Assembly: GCF_033097365.1 (NCBI RefSeq)
Contig: NZ_AP028461.1
Location: 496,001 to 560,000, forward strand
Length of the DNA stretch: 64,000 nt
DNA from: Actinoplanes sichuanensis
GTDB taxonomy: Bacteria > Actinomycetota > Actinomycetes > Mycobacteriales > Micromonosporaceae
Reading direction: 5' to 3'
The position numbers and the translations under genes are program-made. The notes under the pieces are model-generated. The model did no database searches, was not told the origin of the DNA, and worked only from the letters and a program-made list of their open reading frames with translations. This document shows, one piece after another, positions 1-7,253 of the stretch. Numbering within the stretch: the stretch's first letter is position 1; every line of letters starts with the position of its first letter.

Positions 1-515
1 TCCGGATCGCCAAGGGTTGGTCCCTCGACGAGCTGGCCGGGCGGTGTTTTCTCAGCCCCTCGACCCTGAGCCGGATCGAGACCGGGCACCGGCGGATCGG
101 GCTCGACCAGCTCACGGCTATCGCCCGGGCGCTCGGCGCCAGTCTCGATCAGCTCGTCGAGACCGCCGGTGACGCGGTCGTGATCAAGCCGCATCACCAT
201 CCGGAGCGGGGCATGACGACCTGGGTGCTGAGCGGGGACGACGGGCGCAACGGGCTGACCGTGGCCCGGATCCGGGTCAGCCGGCCGGCGTCGCGACGGC
301 CGGAGGATCAGCGGGTGCATCCGGGGCGAGACTGGTTCACCGTGCTGTCCGGGACCGTCGAGCTGCTGCTCGGGGAGCGGGAGGTGCTCGTTCAGGAGGG
401 GGAGGCGGCGTCGTTCTCCACCATGACGCCGCATGCCTTCGGGGCGCGGGGCGGGCCGGCCGAGGTGATCGCCGTGTTCGATCCGGATGGCGAGCGCAAC
501 CACGTCGATGCGTGA
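1..515 (+). CDS. XRE-family HTH regulator with C-terminal cupin domain (5' partial)
   Basis: The gene enters from the left edge, reading in the frame that starts at base 3, and stops at 513-515. The visible part opens inside a helix-turn-helix (GWSLDELAGRCFLSPSTLSR, then a recognition-type RIETGHRRI segment). After a short linker comes a cupin barrel of about 100 residues with the typical HPGRDWFTVLSG and late PHAF motifs. XRE-cupin proteins are DNA-binding repressors or activators that bind a small effector in the cupin. The effector cannot be told from sequence. The N-terminal residues before the HTH are outside the window. An internal GTG at 180 would give the cupin alone, but the continuous HTH coding upstream argues against that start. 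Family assignment is strong; the regulated genes are unknown. Confidence 0.9.
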   Translation, partial: RIAKGWSLDELAGRCFLSPSTLSRIETGHRRIGLDQLTAIARALGASLDQLVETAGDAVVIKPHHHPERGMTTWVLSGDDGRNGLTVARIRVSRPASRRPEDQRVHPGRDWFTVLSGTVELLLGEREVLVQEGEAASFSTMTPHAFGARGGPAEVIAVFDPDGERNHVDA

Positions 516-652
516 CCCCGCGCATCACGAGTCGGGCGCGTCGACGCCTCTCGCGTGGGTCGGTGCAGGCGTGGCCGTATCAACGGAGAAACGGGCGAAG
601 GGTGAGCCCGCCGCGATGCCGGAGTGGACGCGGCGGTGGGGTGATTGTCGCG

Positions 653-1675
653 TCAGCGGGGTGGCGGGACGCATGAGGCGCGCCAGGCCAGGGTCGCGTC
701 GGCCGGCTCGGAATGCGGGACGTGGTCGTCGTCGAGAGCCAGGGCCATCGCCCGCTCGCCCATCTCGACCAGCGGCAACCGAACCGTCGTCAGGGCGGGA
801 GTGACGTCGCGGGCGATCGGCATGTCGTCGAAACCGGTGACCGAGACGTCGTCGGGGACGCGGATGCCGCGCTCACGCAGCGTGGCCATCGCGCCGACCG
901 CCATCGAGTCGTTGAGCGTGATCAACGCGGTCAGGCCGGGTTGGGCGTCCATCAGGGTGCCGGCCGCGGCGGCGCCACCGTCGCGGGTGAAGTCGGAGTA
1001 GATCAGGCGAGACGGCGGGAGCTCGAGGCCGGTGTCGGCGAACGCGCGGCGGAAGCCGGTCAGTCGGTCGGTCGTCGTGGTCAGGTAGCGCGGGCCGGCG
1101 ATCACGCCGATCTCGCGGTGACCGAGCTCGAGGATGCGCAGGCCCAGCTCGTGGGCGCCGGCCTCGTTGCCGGGCAGGACCGCGGTGCCGACCAGGCGGT
1201 GCCGGCCGATCACCGCGACCCGCCCACCGGCCTGCTGATACGCCGTCAGCTCCCCGTTGAGCCGCTCGGTGAACTCGTCGTCGTGGTAGCCGGACCCGGC
1301 CAGGATCAGCGCGTGCACCTGCTGGGCGCGCAGCAGGCCGACGTAGGCCAGCTCCCGCTCCGGCTCCCGGTAGCTGTTGCAGATCACCAGGAGCCGGTCG
1401 TGTGCCCCCGCCTGTCGTTGCAGGCCACGGGTGATCTCGGCGAAATACGGGTCGGAGACGTCATGGACGATCACACCGACCGCCGACTTGCGGGGACGCG
1501 CCACATTCTGCGCGTGCGCGTTCGGTACGTAGTGCAGCTGCCGCACCGCCGCGAGGACCCGCTCCCGCAGGTCCTCGTTGACCTTTTTCGCACTGTCGTT
1601 GATGACGCGGGAGACGGTCGCCGGGGAAACCCCGGCGAGCCGGGCAACATCCGCCAGGGTGACCGCCATCCGCAC
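653..1675 (-). CDS. LacI-family transcriptional regulator
   Basis: 340 residues from GTG 1675, or 338 from ATG 1669. No clear Shine-Dalgarno separates the two starts. The N-terminus is a classical LacI headpiece (TLADVARLAGVSPATVSRVI at about residues 6-25) with the hinge-helix region near residue 50. A periplasmic-binding-protein-like effector domain fills about residues 60-340 and includes the family's DVSDPYFAEI segment and, near the end, GFDDMPIARDVTPALTTVR. It begins 3 bp after the gap stop codon, so it is probably the last gene of a glxA-gap-lacI leftward operon. It may respond to a sugar or sugar phosphate linked to the GAPDH gene, but that is inference. The length is normal for the family. 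Confidence 0.93.
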   Translation of the reverse strand: MRMAVTLADVARLAGVSPATVSRVINDSAKKVNEDLRERVLAAVRQLHYVPNAHAQNVARPRKSAVGVIVHDVSDPYFAEITRGLQRQAGAHDRLLVICNSYREPERELAYVGLLRAQQVHALILAGSGYHDDEFTERLNGELTAYQQAGGRVAVIGRHRLVGTAVLPGNEAGAHELGLRILELGHREIGVIAGPRYLTTTTDRLTGFRRAFADTGLELPPSRLIYSDFTRDGGAAAAGTLMDAQPGLTALITLNDSMAVGAMATLRERGIRVPDDVSVTGFDDMPIARDVTPALTTVRLPLVEMGERAMALALDDDHVPHSEPADATLAWRASCVPPPR

Positions 1676-1678
1676 AGG

Positions 1679-2650
1679 TTAACGGGCCAGGAGCGTCAAT
1701 GTGTCGACGACCCGGTTCGCGAAGCCCCACTCGTTGTCGTACCAGGCCACGACCTTCACCAGCCGGCCGTTCGCGGCGGTCAGTAGCGAGTCGAAGACCG
1801 ACGACGCCGGGTTGCCGGTGATGTCCGACGACACCAGCGGGTCGGTGGCGTACTCCAATACCCCGCGCAGCGGTCCGGCCGCCGCCGACGCGAACGCCGC
1901 GTTGATCTCGTCGCCCGTCACGTCCCGGCTGACCAGGGCGTTCAGCTCGACGAGTGAGCCGACCGGGACCGGCACCCGCACCGAGTATCCGGACAGCCTG
2001 CCGTTCAGCCGGGGCAGGACCGCGCCGATCGCGGTGGCCGCGCCGGTCGTCGTCGGGGCGATGTTGACGCCCGCGGCCCGGGCCCGGCGCAGGTCGCGGT
2101 GCGGGCCGTCCTGCAGGTTCTGCTCCTGCGTGTAGGCGTGCACCGTGGTCATCGAACCGGCCTCGATGCCGGCCAGGTCGTCGAGCACCGAGGCGATCGG
2201 CGCCAGCGCGTTCGTGGTGCAGGAGGCGTTGGAGACGACGCGATGGCTCGAAGGGTCGTACGCGTCGTGGTTCAGGCCGTACGCGATGGTCACGTCGGCG
2301 CCTTTCGCCGGAGCCGTGACCAGGACCTTCCGGGTGACGTGCACGCCCGCGCCGGCGGTGAACCGGCCGGTCGACTCGATGGCGACGTCGACGTCCTGCC
2401 AGGGGAGCCGGGACGGGTCGGCCTCGGCGGTCACGGCGATCTTGTGACCGTTGACGATCAGATGATCATCGGCTGCCTCGACGGTGCCCGGGAAGCGGCC
2501 CAGGGTGCTGTCGTAGCGGAGCAGGTGGGCGAGAGTCCGGGCGTCGGTCAGGTCGTTGATCGCGACGATCTCGATGCCGTCGTTTCGTCCCGCGACGGCG
2601 CGGAGGACATTTCGCCCGATACGGCCGAAGCCATTGATAGCAGCTCTCAT
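1679..2650 (-). CDS. gap: Glyceraldehyde-3-phosphate dehydrogenase (type I), probable paralogue
   Basis: 323 residues, slightly short for the family (about 330-340). Cytosolic GAPDH oxidises glyceraldehyde-3-phosphate to 1,3-bisphosphoglycerate with NAD. Visible features are the Rossmann motif INGFGRIGRN (residues 5-14), Asp33 in the NAD-selecting position, the active-site SNASCTTN with nucleophile Cys144, the partner His171 (TTVHAYTQ) and the C-terminal WYDNEWGF. All catalytic residues are present. The start overlaps the stop of the upstream GlxA-type gene by 4 nt (ATGA), and a LacI gene follows by 3 bp, so regulators flank it on both sides. Central glycolytic gap genes in actinomycetes usually sit with pgk and tpi, so this is probably a second, conditionally expressed copy (inference). 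Confidence 0.92.
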   Translation of the reverse strand: MRAAINGFGRIGRNVLRAVAGRNDGIEIVAINDLTDARTLAHLLRYDSTLGRFPGTVEAADDHLIVNGHKIAVTAEADPSRLPWQDVDVAIESTGRFTAGAGVHVTRKVLVTAPAKGADVTIAYGLNHDAYDPSSHRVVSNASCTTNALAPIASVLDDLAGIEAGSMTTVHAYTQEQNLQDGPHRDLRRARAAGVNIAPTTTGAATAIGAVLPRLNGRLSGYSVRVPVPVGSLVELNALVSRDVTGDEINAAFASAAAGPLRGVLEYATDPLVSSDITGNPASSVFDSLLTAANGRLVKVVAWYDNEWGFANRVVDTLTLLAR

Positions 2651-3651
2651 GCCCTCAATTCTTCTTCGGTTCTAAGGCGCGCGGCAGGCACAACACCGCC
2701 GGATCCCGCAAGCTTTCCGCCAAACGCCTTTCGGTACTCGGTCGGCGTCATGTCCAGGATCCGCTGGAAGTGCAGCCGCAGGTTCGCGCCGGTGCCCAGC
2801 CCCGTCTCCGCGGCGATCTGCTCCACGCTCAACGCGCTCGCTTCGAGAAGAGACCGCGCCAGATCGATCCGCGCCCGCAGGATCCAGTGCATCGGCGTGT
2901 ACCCGGTGTCCTCCACGAACCGCCGGCCGAACGTGCGCGTCGACACCCCCGCGTGCCGGGCCAGGTCGGACACCCCGATCGGCTCGCCCAGTCGATGCAG
3001 CGCCCACTCCCGGGTCGCCGCGAACACCTCACCCAACGGCTCCGGCACGGTACGGGGCACGAACTGCGACTGGCCACCACTGCGGTACGGGGCGGCCACG
3101 ATCCGCCGCGCCACCGCGTTCGACGCCTGCACCCCGTGATCACGGCGGATCAGGTGCAGACACAGGTCGATCCCGGCGGCCACCCCGGCCGACGTCAGCA
3201 CCTGTCCCTCGTCGACGAACAGCACCCGCGGATCCACGGTGACCTTCGGGTACTCCCGGGCCAGCACCGGAGCCATCGACCAGTGTGTCGTCGCTCGCCG
3301 GTCGTCCAGGATCCCGGCCGCGGCCAGCGCGAACGCGCCGGTGCAGATCGACACCATCCGCGCGCCACGGAACGCCGCGTCCCGCAGCCCGTCCAGGATC
3401 CGCGGGTCCAGTGGCCGCAGCGGAGTGCGGTAACCGGGCACGATCACGGTGTCCGCCTCGTCCAGCGCCTCCGGGCCGTGCTCCACCACGTAGCCCAGCC
3501 CGTCCCGCCCCGTGACCGGCCCGGCCGCCAGCGAACAGTGGAGCAACTCGTAGGGCAGACCGTGCTTCGGGGCGAAGATCTGCGCGCTGATCCCGACGTC
3601 CAGAGGCGCGGCACCCGGCAGCACCAGGACCGCGATGCGGTGAACTCTCAC
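2647..3651 (-). CDS. GlxA-family regulator (DJ-1/PfpI domain plus AraC HTH)
   Basis: 334 residues. The first about 190 form a DJ-1/PfpI-like, class I glutamine-amidotransferase-fold domain, with the nucleophile-elbow-like segment SICTGAFALAAAGIL. Residues from about 220 onward are a double AraC/XylS helix-turn-helix (SDLARHAGVSTRTFGRRF, then VEQIAAETGLGTGANLRLHF). This domain order defines the GlxA-type transcriptional regulators. It is the first gene of the apparent glxA-gap-lacI unit and overlaps gap by 4 nt, implying translational coupling. The DJ-1 domain of such regulators is normally a ligand sensor, and no enzyme activity is implied. The start is the ATG/GTG-initiated MRVHRIAVLVLPG, which leads directly into the first beta strand. 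Confidence 0.9.
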   Translation of the reverse strand: MRVHRIAVLVLPGAAPLDVGISAQIFAPKHGLPYELLHCSLAAGPVTGRDGLGYVVEHGPEALDEADTVIVPGYRTPLRPLDPRILDGLRDAAFRGARMVSICTGAFALAAAGILDDRRATTHWSMAPVLAREYPKVTVDPRVLFVDEGQVLTSAGVAAGIDLCLHLIRRDHGVQASNAVARRIVAAPYRSGGQSQFVPRTVPEPLGEVFAATREWALHRLGEPIGVSDLARHAGVSTRTFGRRFVEDTGYTPMHWILRARIDLARSLLEASALSVEQIAAETGLGTGANLRLHFQRILDMTPTEYRKAFGGKLAGSGGVVPAARLRTEEELRA

Positions 3652-3742
3652 CCCGACAACTCTGCCGCAGCGCCGCCACCACCCTGGAAAGCCGCAGGCC
3701 GCACGTGTACCGTGGGTCGGTCGCGGAAAGGACGGTTCAGCG

Positions 3743-4753
3743 ATGAATCAAGATCGGAGCCGCTCCACCGGGCGGCCGACTCTGGAAGAGGTCGCGGCCA
3801 GGGCCGGTGTCGGCCGTGGCACCGTGTCCCGAGTCGTGAACGGGTCGGCCCAGGTCAGTCCCAAAGCGCGGGAAGCCGTCCAAGAGGCGATCGACGCCCT
3901 GGGCTACGTCCCCAACCGGGCGGCCCGTGCGCTCGTCACTCAGCGAACCGATTCGATAGCCCTCGTGATCTTCGAATCCGGCGAGCGCTTCTTCGCCGAA
4001 CCCTTCTTCGGCCGCATCGTGCAGTCCATCTCGTCGGTGCTGGTCGCCCGCAACCTGCAGATGGTCCTGATGATCGCGCAGGCCCCCGAGGAACGCCGTC
4101 AGCTCGAAGGCTACCTCACCCGCCAGCACGTCGACGGTGCTCTACTGCTCTCCCTGCACGGTGACGACCCGCTCCCGGCCATGCTCGAGGAACGCGGCGT
4201 GCCCACCGTGCGGGCCGGGCGCCCCTACCACCCGGAGCCGGTCAGCTTCGTCGACGCCGACAACCGGGCCGGTGCCCGCGCCGCCGTCGCCTACCTCCGC
4301 GACCAGGGCCGCCGCTGCATCGCCACGATCACCGGCCCGCTCGACATGGCCGTCGGTATCGCCCGCTACGACGGCTACCGCGACGTCGTCGGCGAGGGCC
4401 CGGCCGCCCGCGGCGACTTCGGCGAACTCTCCGGCGCCGCCGCCATGGAGTGGCTCCTCCAGCAGTACCCGCAGATCGACGCGGTCTTCGCCGCCTCCGA
4501 CATGATGGCCGCGGGCGCGTTGCGCGTGCTGCGCCGCGCGGGCCGCCGTGTACCCCAGGACGTCGCCGTCGTCGGCTTCGACGACTCCGTCGTGGCCCGG
4601 CACACCGACCCGCCGCTGACCAGCGTCTACCAGCCGATCGAGCAGATGGGCCAGGAGATGGTCCGCCTCCTGCTCTCCAAGATCGACGGCGACGAGCCGG
4701 CCGACTTCGAAACGGTCCTGCCCACCCGCCTGATCCTGCGCGGTTCCGCTTAA
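3743..4753 (+). CDS. LacI-family regulator, CebR/CelR-like
   Basis: 336 residues. ATG 3743 is preceded by an AAAGGA box. The headpiece reads RPTLEEVAARAGVGRGTVSR followed by a hinge with LGYVPNRAARALVTQRTDS. The effector domain contains RQHVDGALLLSLHGDDPLP, GFDDSVVARHTDPPLTSVYQ and a normal C-terminus. From memory, this headpiece and the LLLSLHxDDPLP segment closely resemble CelR/CebR, the cellobiose-responsive repressors of Thermobifida and Streptomyces. That matters because a perfect CebR-type operator lies upstream of the GH6 cellulase at 39654-39667. The gene stands alone: divergent from the glxA operon and convergent with the kinase gene, with paired hairpins after it. LacI assignment is certain; the CebR link is inference. 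Confidence 0.93.
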   Translation: MNQDRSRSTGRPTLEEVAARAGVGRGTVSRVVNGSAQVSPKAREAVQEAIDALGYVPNRAARALVTQRTDSIALVIFESGERFFAEPFFGRIVQSISSVLVARNLQMVLMIAQAPEERRQLEGYLTRQHVDGALLLSLHGDDPLPAMLEERGVPTVRAGRPYHPEPVSFVDADNRAGARAAVAYLRDQGRRCIATITGPLDMAVGIARYDGYRDVVGEGPAARGDFGELSGAAAMEWLLQQYPQIDAVFAASDMMAAGALRVLRRAGRRVPQDVAVVGFDDSVVARHTDPPLTSVYQPIEQMGQEMVRLLLSKIDGDEPADFETVLPTRLILRGSA

Positions 4754-4770
4754 CCCTTCTTCTGGTACGC

Positions 4771-4828
4771 CGTGGACGGGCCCCGTGCCTGTCCACGCGA
4801 CGCAGGCGGCCGGTCCCGCCCGCCTGCG
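4771..4828. terminator. Two tandem hairpins between convergent genes
   Basis: Stem 1 pairs 4771-4781 with 4787-4797 (one mismatch). Stem 2 pairs cgcaggcgg at 4801-4809 with ccgcctgcg at 4820-4828. They lie between the stop of the LacI gene (4753) and the stop of the kinase gene (4921), the expected place for a bidirectional terminator. There is no long T-run, as usual in high-GC actinomycetes. Confidence 0.6.
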
Positions 4829-4920
4829 CCCTGCCGGGCCGATCCCGTGCCCGCTCTTACCGCCTGAGCCCGCGCCCACCCAGTCCAGCTGGTCGATCTC
4901 ACGGCCGGCTGGAGGAGCGG

Positions 4921-6333
4921 TCAGGGGGTGGAGGCGGTGCGGAGGTCGGTCAGACGCTGGCGTAGCAGGGCTGCCTGGTCGGGGGTCAGACCGCCCTCGT
5001 TGAGGCGCTGGCGGACCTTGCCCAGCAATTCGTCGACCTGATCGGTGACGCTGTCGTCGGTGGGGTCGATGAGGCGCAGAAGGTTCTGGAAGTCCAGGGC
5101 CACGTCCGGGCGGATGTCGCCGGTCTGCCGACCCTGTTCGACGGTGTCCTGGACCCGGGTCAGGGCGGCCTCCACGGTCAGGACCGGGTCGGTGGGGGTG
5201 ATCGTCGTCGGCTCCGGTGGGGACGGTGGCGGGGGAGTCGACGCGGTGGGCTCGACCGTCTCCTTCGGGACCAGCGACTCGGTCCGCGCCGTCGCCGGGG
5301 ACGACGCCGGTGGCGCGGCGAACTCGACCGGCTCCTCGGGGGCGTTGGCGGCGTAGACGAGCGCCACGAAGATCGCCGCCACACCGGCCAGGGCGGCTCC
5401 GAAGGCGACCCGCCGGGCGCCGGCGGAGGTGACCCGCGGTTGGGGCGGCAACACCTTGGCCTGACCGGTCGGTGGGGGCTTGGGCAGCGGGATCGTCAGG
5501 CGGGCCGGGGCCGACGGGACCAGCCGGGTCAGGGCGCGGCGGGCCTGGGCGGCGGTCGGGCGCTTGGTCGGATTGTCGTCCAGGCACCTGAGGATCAGCT
5601 CGCGCAGCCGGGCCGGCAGGGTCTCCGGGAGCGGGGTGGGGCCGTGCGCCTGTGCGGCGGCCAGCTCCTCCCAGGTGTTCACGTCGTAGGGCGGATCGCC
5701 GGTCACCATCTCGAACAGCAGGACACCCAACCCGTACAGATCGGTGGCCGGCTCGGCGGGCTTGCCGTCCAGGCGCTCCGGCGCGGCGTAGGCGGGGGTG
5801 CCGAAACTGACCCCGGTGTCGTCGTCGTCGGCCTCACCGGCGGCGGCGCTGATCCCGAAGTCGAGGAGTTTGACCCCGCCCGGACACAGCATCACGTTGC
5901 CGGGCTTGATGTCGCGGTGCACCACCCCGGCGGCGTGCGCGGCGGCCAGTGCCTCGGCGACCGCGGCCCCGATCGACACCGCCTCGCCCCACGGCACCGG
6001 GCCGTCGGCGTCGCAGAGCCGGGCCGCGACGGTCTCTCCGCTCAACAGCTCCATCACCACGAACGGGGCGACCGAGCCGTCCGGCCGGACCGCCTCACGG
6101 TAGTCGTGAACTGCGGCGATGCCGGGATGGGAGAGTCGCGCCGCGAGCCGTGCCTCGCGCCACGCCATGTGTGCGGCCCGGGTGTCACCGGCCGGCAACT
6201 TGACCGCGACCGGCCGGTCCAGCAGCTCGTCGGTGGCCCGCCAGACCTGCGCCATGCCGCCTGTCTCGAGGAGCGTGACGAGGCGGTACCGCGAGGCGAG
6301 CAGCACTCCCGAGTCCGGCCAAACTTCGTGCAT
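4921..6333 (-). CDS. Membrane Ser/Thr protein kinase (PknB-type catalytic domain)
   Basis: 470 residues from ATG 6333; further upstream codons would overlap the divergent gene and carry no kinase homology. Hanks-type domain at about 17-270: glycine loop LLETGGMAQVW, lysine 45 (VAVKLP), catalytic HRDIKPGNV (Asp141, Asn146), DFG 158-160 and GTPAYAAPE. A Pro-rich juxtamembrane linker leads to one transmembrane helix (about 309-329). The external tail is Pro/Thr/Ser-rich, then helical and charged (about 400-470) with DPTDDSVTDQVDELLGKVRQ. There are no PASTA repeats. The glycine loop lacks the usual first glycine. It is divergent from the secreted protein at 6506. The external signal and the targets are unknown. 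Confidence 0.93.
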   Translation of the reverse strand: MHEVWPDSGVLLASRYRLVTLLETGGMAQVWRATDELLDRPVAVKLPAGDTRAAHMAWREARLAARLSHPGIAAVHDYREAVRPDGSVAPFVVMELLSGETVAARLCDADGPVPWGEAVSIGAAVAEALAAAHAAGVVHRDIKPGNVMLCPGGVKLLDFGISAAAGEADDDDTGVSFGTPAYAAPERLDGKPAEPATDLYGLGVLLFEMVTGDPPYDVNTWEELAAAQAHGPTPLPETLPARLRELILRCLDDNPTKRPTAAQARRALTRLVPSAPARLTIPLPKPPPTGQAKVLPPQPRVTSAGARRVAFGAALAGVAAIFVALVYAANAPEEPVEFAAPPASSPATARTESLVPKETVEPTASTPPPPSPPEPTTITPTDPVLTVEAALTRVQDTVEQGRQTGDIRPDVALDFQNLLRLIDPTDDSVTDQVDELLGKVRQRLNEGGLTPDQAALLRQRLTDLRTASTP

Positions 6334-6505
6334 CCCAGGACATTCGCCCAGTCCGGCACAGCATGTCAACTCCCGGATTCGCGGGGCACGGCGCATCTCA
6401 CCGTCCGTGCGGAAACCGGTGCAACCGATCCGCAACCGGCGTCGCACCGGACTGAACCCGGAGCGGCGAACGATGAGATCACCCCCGAGTTGAGGAGTAC
6501 CACCC

Positions 6506-7117
6506 ATGCGCATGCGCCGTAGCGCCGCCGCCGTCGCCCTGGCCGTGGCGGTCGTCGTCCCCACCGCCGTGACCGGTGTCGCCGCCTATGCCAAGAGCCC
6601 GTCGCCCGCCGCTTCCAGCGTGGTCACCGACAAGAAACCGAAACCGGACAACAAGAAGAAGACGCCGTTCCAGGCCAGCGGCACGGTCACCGGGGTCGAC
6701 GCGGCCGCCGGAACGGTCACCGTCGCCGCCCGCAGCGGCACCAAGGACGTACGCGGGAAGACCGTGACGATGACTGTCGCCGCGGACGCCCGGATCGTGC
6801 TGAACGGCAAGAAGGTGAAGCTGGCCGCTCTGGCCGCGGGCCTGAAGGTGTCGGTGACCGGCACCCGGACGGACACCGCCTACCTGGCCGGCAAGATCCA
6901 GGCGGCCGGAAAGGTGAAGCCGGCTCCGAGTCCGTCCACCCCGACGACGCCGCCGACCGCGTCGCCGTCGCCGTCGGACTCGGTCAGTCCCGCCCCGACC
7001 GAGTCGTCCAGCCCCGCCCCGACCGAGTCGTCCAGCCCGGCCCCGACCGAGTCGTCCACCCCCGAGCCCACCGAGTCCAGCGAGCCGACCGGTTCCCCGG
7101 AGCCGTCCGAGGACTGA
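6506..7117 (+). CDS. Secreted protein with small beta-rich domain and Ser/Pro/Thr repeat tail
   Basis: 203 residues; start ATG 6506 with a GAGGAG ribosome-binding site. A Sec signal peptide (about 1-30) ends near VAAYAK. Residues about 50-130 form one small domain (FQASGTVTGVDAAAGTVTVA ... VTMTVAADARIVLNGKKVKL) resembling DUF5666/OB-like domains of secreted actinobacterial proteins. From about 135 the chain is Pro/Ser/Thr/Glu-rich, with three 24-bp repeats encoding PAPTESSS. There is no sortase motif, so it is probably released or loosely wall-held. It faces the kinase gene divergently, hinting that the two may be co-regulated. No enzymatic function is visible. Confidence 0.8.
   Translation: MRMRRSAAAVALAVAVVVPTAVTGVAAYAKSPSPAASSVVTDKKPKPDNKKKTPFQASGTVTGVDAAAGTVTVAARSGTKDVRGKTVTMTVAADARIVLNGKKVKLAALAAGLKVSVTGTRTDTAYLAGKIQAAGKVKPAPSPSTPTTPPTASPSPSDSVSPAPTESSSPAPTESSSPAPTESSTPEPTESSEPTGSPEPSED
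6988..7059 (+). repeat. 3 x 24-bp in-frame tandem repeat
   Basis: Units 6988-7011 and 7012-7035 are identical, and 7036-7059 differs at two bases; a degenerate fourth follows. Each unit encodes PAPTESSS in the tail of the secreted protein. Confidence 0.9.
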
Positions 7118-7124
7118 CAGACCA

Positions 7125-7179
7125 CCGGCGACCGGTACGCCCCACCCGCCATGACAAGCCGGGGCGTGCCGGTCGTCGG
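7125..7179 (+). terminator. Long hairpin after the secreted-protein gene
   Basis: 7125-7143 pairs with 7161-7179 over 19 positions (two G-T wobbles), with a 17-nt loop. It starts 7 bp after the stop codon at 7117 and is a plausible factor-independent terminator. Confidence 0.6.
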
Positions 7180-7253
7180 CGTTTAAGACTAAGACCGGGA
7201 GCCCTCCGGCCGATTGCTGGCGGGGAGGGACCGGAGCAGGACGGAGTAGTGGC

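Noticed and set aside
713..1786. Long rightward open frame opposite the LacI and GAPDH genes
   Set aside because: Antisense shadow of clear LacI and GAPDH coding; composition typical of high-GC reverse-frame artefacts (Arg/Gly/Val/His-rich).
5440..6522. Open frame opposite the kinase gene
   Set aside because: Overlaps the well-conserved kinase domain on the other strand; no motif of its own.
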